Translations under genes and position numbers: made by a program
Origin: an uncultured Azohydromonas sp.
GTDB taxonomy: Bacteria; Pseudomonadota; Gammaproteobacteria; Burkholderiales; Burkholderiaceae_C
Length of the DNA stretch: 23,185 bases
Reading direction: 5' to 3'
Assembly: GCF_937926365.1 (NCBI RefSeq)
Contig: NZ_CALAOH010000046.1
Coordinates: forward strand, 1 to 23,185
Shown: piece after piece, positions 20,011 to 23,185 of the stretch
Layout of the letters: each line of letters opens with the position of its first letter
Numbering within the stretch: position 1 is the stretch's first letter
Notes under the pieces: model-generated
Seen by the model: the letters and a program-made list of their open reading frames with translations, nothing else
Told to the model about the DNA's origin: nothing
Database searches by the model: none

Positions 20011-22059
20011 ATGTCGAGCCCATCCTCTTCCGTCGCTGCCATCCGCACCCTGGCCCTTGTGGGCGCGGCAGCGTCGGGCAAGACCACCCTGGCCGAGACG
20101 CTGCTGCACCACGCCGGCGCGATCGGCGCCCCGGGTAGCCTGGAGCGCGGCAGCATGGTCAGCGACTTCGACCCGCTGGAGCGCCGCATGCAGCACTCGC
20201 TGAACTCGGCGCTCATGCACCTGGATCACCAGGGCACGCGAATCCACTTCATCGACACACCGGGCGCGCCGGACTTCGTCGGCCAGTCGCTGCCGGCGCT
20301 GGAAGCAGTGGAAACCGCGGCGGTGGTGATCAACGCCGCCACCGGCATCGAGCCCATGACGGTGCGCATGATGGAGTACGCGGCGCAGCGCCGGCTGGAC
20401 CGCATGCTCATCGTCAACAAGATCGACGCCCAGGGCGTGGACCTGCCCGCGCTGCTGGCGCAGATCCAGGAAACCTTCGGTCGCGAATGCCTGCCGCTGA
20501 ACTTGCCAGCCGAGGGCGGCACACAGGTGGTGGACTGCTTCTTCAACCGTGAGGGGCAGACCGACTTCGGCGCCGTGGAGGATGCGCACCGAGCACTGGT
20601 GGAGCAGGTGGTGGAGGTGGATGGCGACTTCGTCGAGCGCTACCTCAACGACGGCGATGTGGACGCGAGCGAACTGCACGCGCCGCTGGAGCAGGCGTTG
20701 CGAGAGGGACATCTGATTCCGGTGTGCTTTGTCTCCTCGCGCACCGGCGCCGGCTTGGCGCAGTTGCTGGACGTGATCGTGAAGCTGCTGCCGCACCCGG
20801 GTGAGGGCAACCCACCGGCCTTCCTCAAGGGCGAGGGCGATGCGGCGCAACCGCTGCAGGCGCAGCCCGATCCGTCGCTGCACGTGCTGGCGCACGTGTT
20901 CAAGGTCACGGTGGACCCCTACGTCGGGAAGATGGGCATCTTCCGCGTGCACCAGGGCACGCTGACACGGGACAGCCTGCTCTACATCGGTGACGGGCGC
21001 AAACCCTTCAAGGTCAACCACCTCTTCATGCTGCAGGGCAAGGAGCACGTGGAGGTGAACAAGGCGCTGCCGGGCGACCTGTGCGCGGTGGCGAAGGTGG
21101 ACGAACTGCATTTCGACGCCGTGCTGCACGACGCGGCAGAGGACGACCACATCCACCTGCAGCCGCTGGACTTCCCGGTGCCGGTGCACGGGCTGGCGAT
21201 CGAGCCCAAGCGTCACGGCGACGAGCAGAGGCTGTGGGAAATCCTCACCAAGGTGCTGGATGAGGATCCGTGCCTGAAGGTGGAACACGTGCCCACCACC
21301 AACGAAACCATCGTCTACGGCCTGGGCGAGCTGCACCTGCGCGTGCTGCTGGAGCGGCTGCGCGAGGTCTACAAGTTCGAGGTGCAGACGCGGCCGCCGC
21401 GTATCGCCTACCGCGAAACCGTCACCGCCGCAGCCGAAGGCCACCACCGCCACAAGAAGCAGACCGGCGGCGCGGGCCAGTTCGGCGAGGTGATGCTGCG
21501 CGTGGAGCCGCTGCCGCGAGGGGCGGGCTTCGAGTTCGTGGACCAGGTCAAGGGCGGCGCGATTCCCGGGCAGTTCATCCCCGCCGTCGAAAAGGGCGTG
21601 CGCGAGGTGCTGGCCTCGGGCGCCATTGCCGGCTACCCAGTGGTGGACGTGCGCGTGGTGGTGCTCGACGGCAAGAGCCACAGCGTGGATAGCAAGGAAA
21701 TCGCCTTCGTCACCGCGGGGCGCAAGGCGTTCATGGCGGCGATCCGGGAGGCACGGCCGATCGTGCTGGAGCCGATCGTGAACGTGGAGATCCTGGCGCC
21801 GGACAGCGCGATGGGCGACATCACCGGCGACCTCTCCGCACGCCGCGGCCAGGTCAGCGGCACGCAAAACGGTGCCGCCGGGACGATGCTCGTGCGCGGG
21901 CAGGTGCCGCTGTCCGAGCTGAGCAACTACCAGTCGCGCCTGAACGCCATGACCAGCGGCCAGGGCCGCTACACGCTGGCCCTGTCGCACTACGACCCGG
22001 TACCGCCCAACACCCAGCAGCAGTTGGTGAGCCAGTTCAAGGAGCGCGAGGAGGAGTAG
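20011..22059 (+). CDS. Elongation factor G-like protein (EF-G paralogue)
   Basis: A 682-residue translational GTPase with the full EF-G domain order (G, II, III, IV, V). AAGGAG six bases before ATG 20011 fixes the start. The P-loop is GAAASGKT (18-25) and the G4 motif NKID (136-139). Two key elements depart from canonical EF-G: switch I lacks RGIT (the region reads FDPLERRMQHSLNSAL) and switch II is DTPGAPDF (82-89), with Ala86 in place of the catalytic His. Domain IV is well kept (HKKQTGGAGQFGEV; LDGKSHSVDSKE). No rpsL, rpsG or tuf gene is adjacent, so this is not the str-operon fusA. Such EF-G-like paralogues are known in actinobacteria and proteobacteria, and their role is unclear; altered translocation, ribosome recycling or ribosome-protection are all possible. 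Confidence 0.9.
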   Translation: MSSPSSSVAAIRTLALVGAAASGKTTLAETLLHHAGAIGAPGSLERGSMVSDFDPLERRMQHSLNSALMHLDHQGTRIHFIDTPGAPDFVGQSLPALEAVETAAVVINAATGIEPMTVRMMEYAAQRRLDRMLIVNKIDAQGVDLPALLAQIQETFGRECLPLNLPAEGGTQVVDCFFNREGQTDFGAVEDAHRALVEQVVEVDGDFVERYLNDGDVDASELHAPLEQALREGHLIPVCFVSSRTGAGLAQLLDVIVKLLPHPGEGNPPAFLKGEGDAAQPLQAQPDPSLHVLAHVFKVTVDPYVGKMGIFRVHQGTLTRDSLLYIGDGRKPFKVNHLFMLQGKEHVEVNKALPGDLCAVAKVDELHFDAVLHDAAEDDHIHLQPLDFPVPVHGLAIEPKRHGDEQRLWEILTKVLDEDPCLKVEHVPTTNETIVYGLGELHLRVLLERLREVYKFEVQTRPPRIAYRETVTAAAEGHHRHKKQTGGAGQFGEVMLRVEPLPRGAGFEFVDQVKGGAIPGQFIPAVEKGVREVLASGAIAGYPVVDVRVVVLDGKSHSVDSKEIAFVTAGRKAFMAAIREARPIVLEPIVNVEILAPDSAMGDITGDLSARRGQVSGTQNGAAGTMLVRGQVPLSELSNYQSRLNAMTSGQGRYTLALSHYDPVPPNTQQQLVSQFKEREEE

Positions 22060-23007
22060 TCAGCGCGGTGAGGCCGTGCCGGTGCGCAGCGCATCGGCAT
22101 CGGCCGGCGGAGCTATGCCCAGGTAGCCCAGCACCGCCTCGAAAAGCTCCGGGGCGTCCAGGAGGTCCACATGCGCCCAGCCGCGCAACAGCCGGTTGTC
22201 TGCCCCCGGCAACGTGGCGACCGACGGCGGAAACACCAGGTTGTCGCAGTCGCTGAAATAACAGGTGAAGGGCACGCCGTGCGGGGCCGCGGCCTCGTCC
22301 CGGACCAGTGCCTGGATCCAGGGGCCATCAAGTTGCAACTGGCGCGCGTTGGGGCTCAAGCCGAAGCGTGCGAGCCAGGTGCCACGGTGCGGCGAGCCGA
22401 TGGTGATCACGCGCTGCACCAGCTCTGGGTCGCCGCCCTGCCGTAACCAAGCGCGCACGGCGAGTCCACCCATGCTGTGAGCGACGATCAACACCGGTTG
22501 GCCCGTCACGGCATGTAGGCGCCGCACGGCCGCATCGATGGCGGGTGCCCAGGTGTCGATGAGGCCGAAGGGTGGCTCCACGCTGGGAGCCAGCACCGGG
22601 ATGCCGCGCTGGCGCAGCGCATGCAGCCAGGAATTCCATAAGCCCCGGTTGCACACCAAGCCATGAACCAGGAGCACGCCGCGCTGAGCGCTCGCTAGGG
22701 GCAGGAAACCAGGTTCGATACGGTGTCTGAAGGCCTGCTGCACGCAGAACACGCGCAGGCCAGTGACGCATTCCACCAGCCAGGCTCGCCACAGCGCTCG
22801 AGCCGGCGCTGGCGCCACGGGGTCGTGCCGGCTGACGTAGCGATGGAACAGCAATTCCAGCCCTAACACCATGGCATGCAGACTGAGCAGGAACAGCGCG
22901 CCCAGCCATGCAGACCATGGGCGACCGGCGTACAAATTGAAGAGCCACCAGCCCAGCGCCACACCCATCCAGGCACAGGTGATGAACCGCAGCAGGCGGG
23001 CAATCAT
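22060..23007 (-). CDS. Membrane-anchored alpha/beta hydrolase (lipase/esterase-like)
   Basis: A 315-residue serine hydrolase. Two hydrophobic segments near the N-terminus (about residues 7-24 and 32-54) should anchor it in the inner membrane. The hydrolase domain shows the oxyanion-hole block GVLLVHGLVCN, the nucleophile elbow VAHSMGG with Ser178, Asp255 in SDCDNLVFPP and His279 in GWAHVDLL, in the correct order for a triad; ITIGSPHRGTWLARFG is typical of triacylglycerol lipase-like enzymes. The substrate is unknown. Its stop codon directly abuts that of the convergent EF-G paralogue (no intervening base). It lies 94 bases downstream of the rRNA terminator on the same strand and so needs its own promoter, or read-through; an AAAAT-rich stretch near 23049-23053 is the only hint. 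Confidence 0.88.
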   Translation of the reverse strand: MIARLLRFITCAWMGVALGWWLFNLYAGRPWSAWLGALFLLSLHAMVLGLELLFHRYVSRHDPVAPAPARALWRAWLVECVTGLRVFCVQQAFRHRIEPGFLPLASAQRGVLLVHGLVCNRGLWNSWLHALRQRGIPVLAPSVEPPFGLIDTWAPAIDAAVRRLHAVTGQPVLIVAHSMGGLAVRAWLRQGGDPELVQRVITIGSPHRGTWLARFGLSPNARQLQLDGPWIQALVRDEAAAPHGVPFTCYFSDCDNLVFPPSVATLPGADNRLLRGWAHVDLLDAPELFEAVLGYLGIAPPADADALRTGTASPR

Positions 23008-23100
23008 GGTCTATGCAGCAGGGGATATTTCCAAGGTGCCACGACCTATTTTGCGCCGGGAAGTTGTGCTGACTCCTCGCTGGCGGCGAAACCCCAAAGC

Positions 23101-23134
23101 AAAACACCCCGGCCATATTCTGGCCGGGGTGTTT
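23101..23134 (-). terminator. Rho-independent terminator of an rRNA operon
   Basis: A 14-bp perfect stem (AAACACCCCGGCCA / TGGCCGGGGTGTTT) with a five-base loop, followed on the minus strand by T-rich sequence (TGCTTTGG). It begins 12 bases beyond the 5S rRNA 3' end, the usual place for an rrn terminator. Confidence 0.9.
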
Positions 23135-23146
23135 GCTGGGATATTA

Positions 23147-23185
23147 GCCTGACGATGTCCTACTTTCACACGGGAATCCGCACTA
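23147..23185 (-). rRNA. rrf: 5S rRNA, 3' end (gene continues beyond window)
   Basis: The minus strand ends with the conserved 5S 3' segment: GTGCGGATTCCCGTGTGAAA followed by GTAGGACATCGTCAGGC. Only the last ~39 bases are present. The 23S and 16S genes should lie to the right, outside the window. Confidence 0.92.

Noticed and set aside
19663..21990. Very long open frame (about 775 codons) antisense to the EF-G paralogue
   Set aside because: The product is His/Val/Gln/Arg-rich without any family motif, typical of the reverse frame of high-GC genes; the sense frame has complete EF-G motifs and a ribosome site.

Overview
The window looks like ordinary chromosome from a high-GC betaproteobacterium of the order Burkholderiales, probably Comamonadaceae or a close relative. 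This rests on the gene orders glyQS-lnt-corC and cobW-dksA-STAS protein-hslVU, the betaproteobacterial form of the proteins, and a GC content near 70% (hand count 71% at 481-600). I see no phage genes, insertion sequences, CRISPR arrays or tRNA genes. Coding density is very high and no gap exceeds about 170 bases.

Left, minus strand (1-4506): corC, lnt, glyQ and the first half of glyS. corC and lnt overlap by four bases, and glyQ and glyS are one base apart. The start of glyS and end of glyQ (about 600-1130) are clearly less GC-rich than their surroundings.

Centre left, plus strand (4630-11651): a CobW/COG0523 GTPase with a His-rich metal loop; a DksA whose zinc finger has lost three of four cysteines; an uncharacterised protein with a C-terminal STAS domain; the HslV-HslU protease; an EgtB-type sulfoxide synthase without a neighbouring egtD; and a DUF427 protein. 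Intrinsic-terminator-like hairpins follow the STAS gene and hslU.

Centre, minus strand (11671-14788): minC-minD-minE (division-site selection), then a small membrane-anchored coiled-coil protein of unknown function and coaX (type III pantothenate kinase).

Right, plus strand (14906-22059): AMP nucleosidase; a coupled cluster of a 58-residue unknown protein, a YbhP-like phosphoesterase, cardiolipin synthase ClsB and a YbhN-like membrane protein; then an EF-G paralogue with degenerate switch regions. A minus-strand membrane-anchored alpha/beta hydrolase abuts the EF-G paralogue stop-to-stop. The window ends in the terminator and 3' end of a 5S rRNA gene on the minus strand, the tail of an rRNA operon.

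No clearly new multi-gene system stands out. The best candidates for undescribed biology are the 58-residue gene coupled to the ybhP-clsB-ybhN lipid cluster, the STAS-domain protein between dksA and hslV, the zinc-finger-less DksA beside a zinc-type GTPase, and the EF-G paralogue lacking the catalytic histidine.
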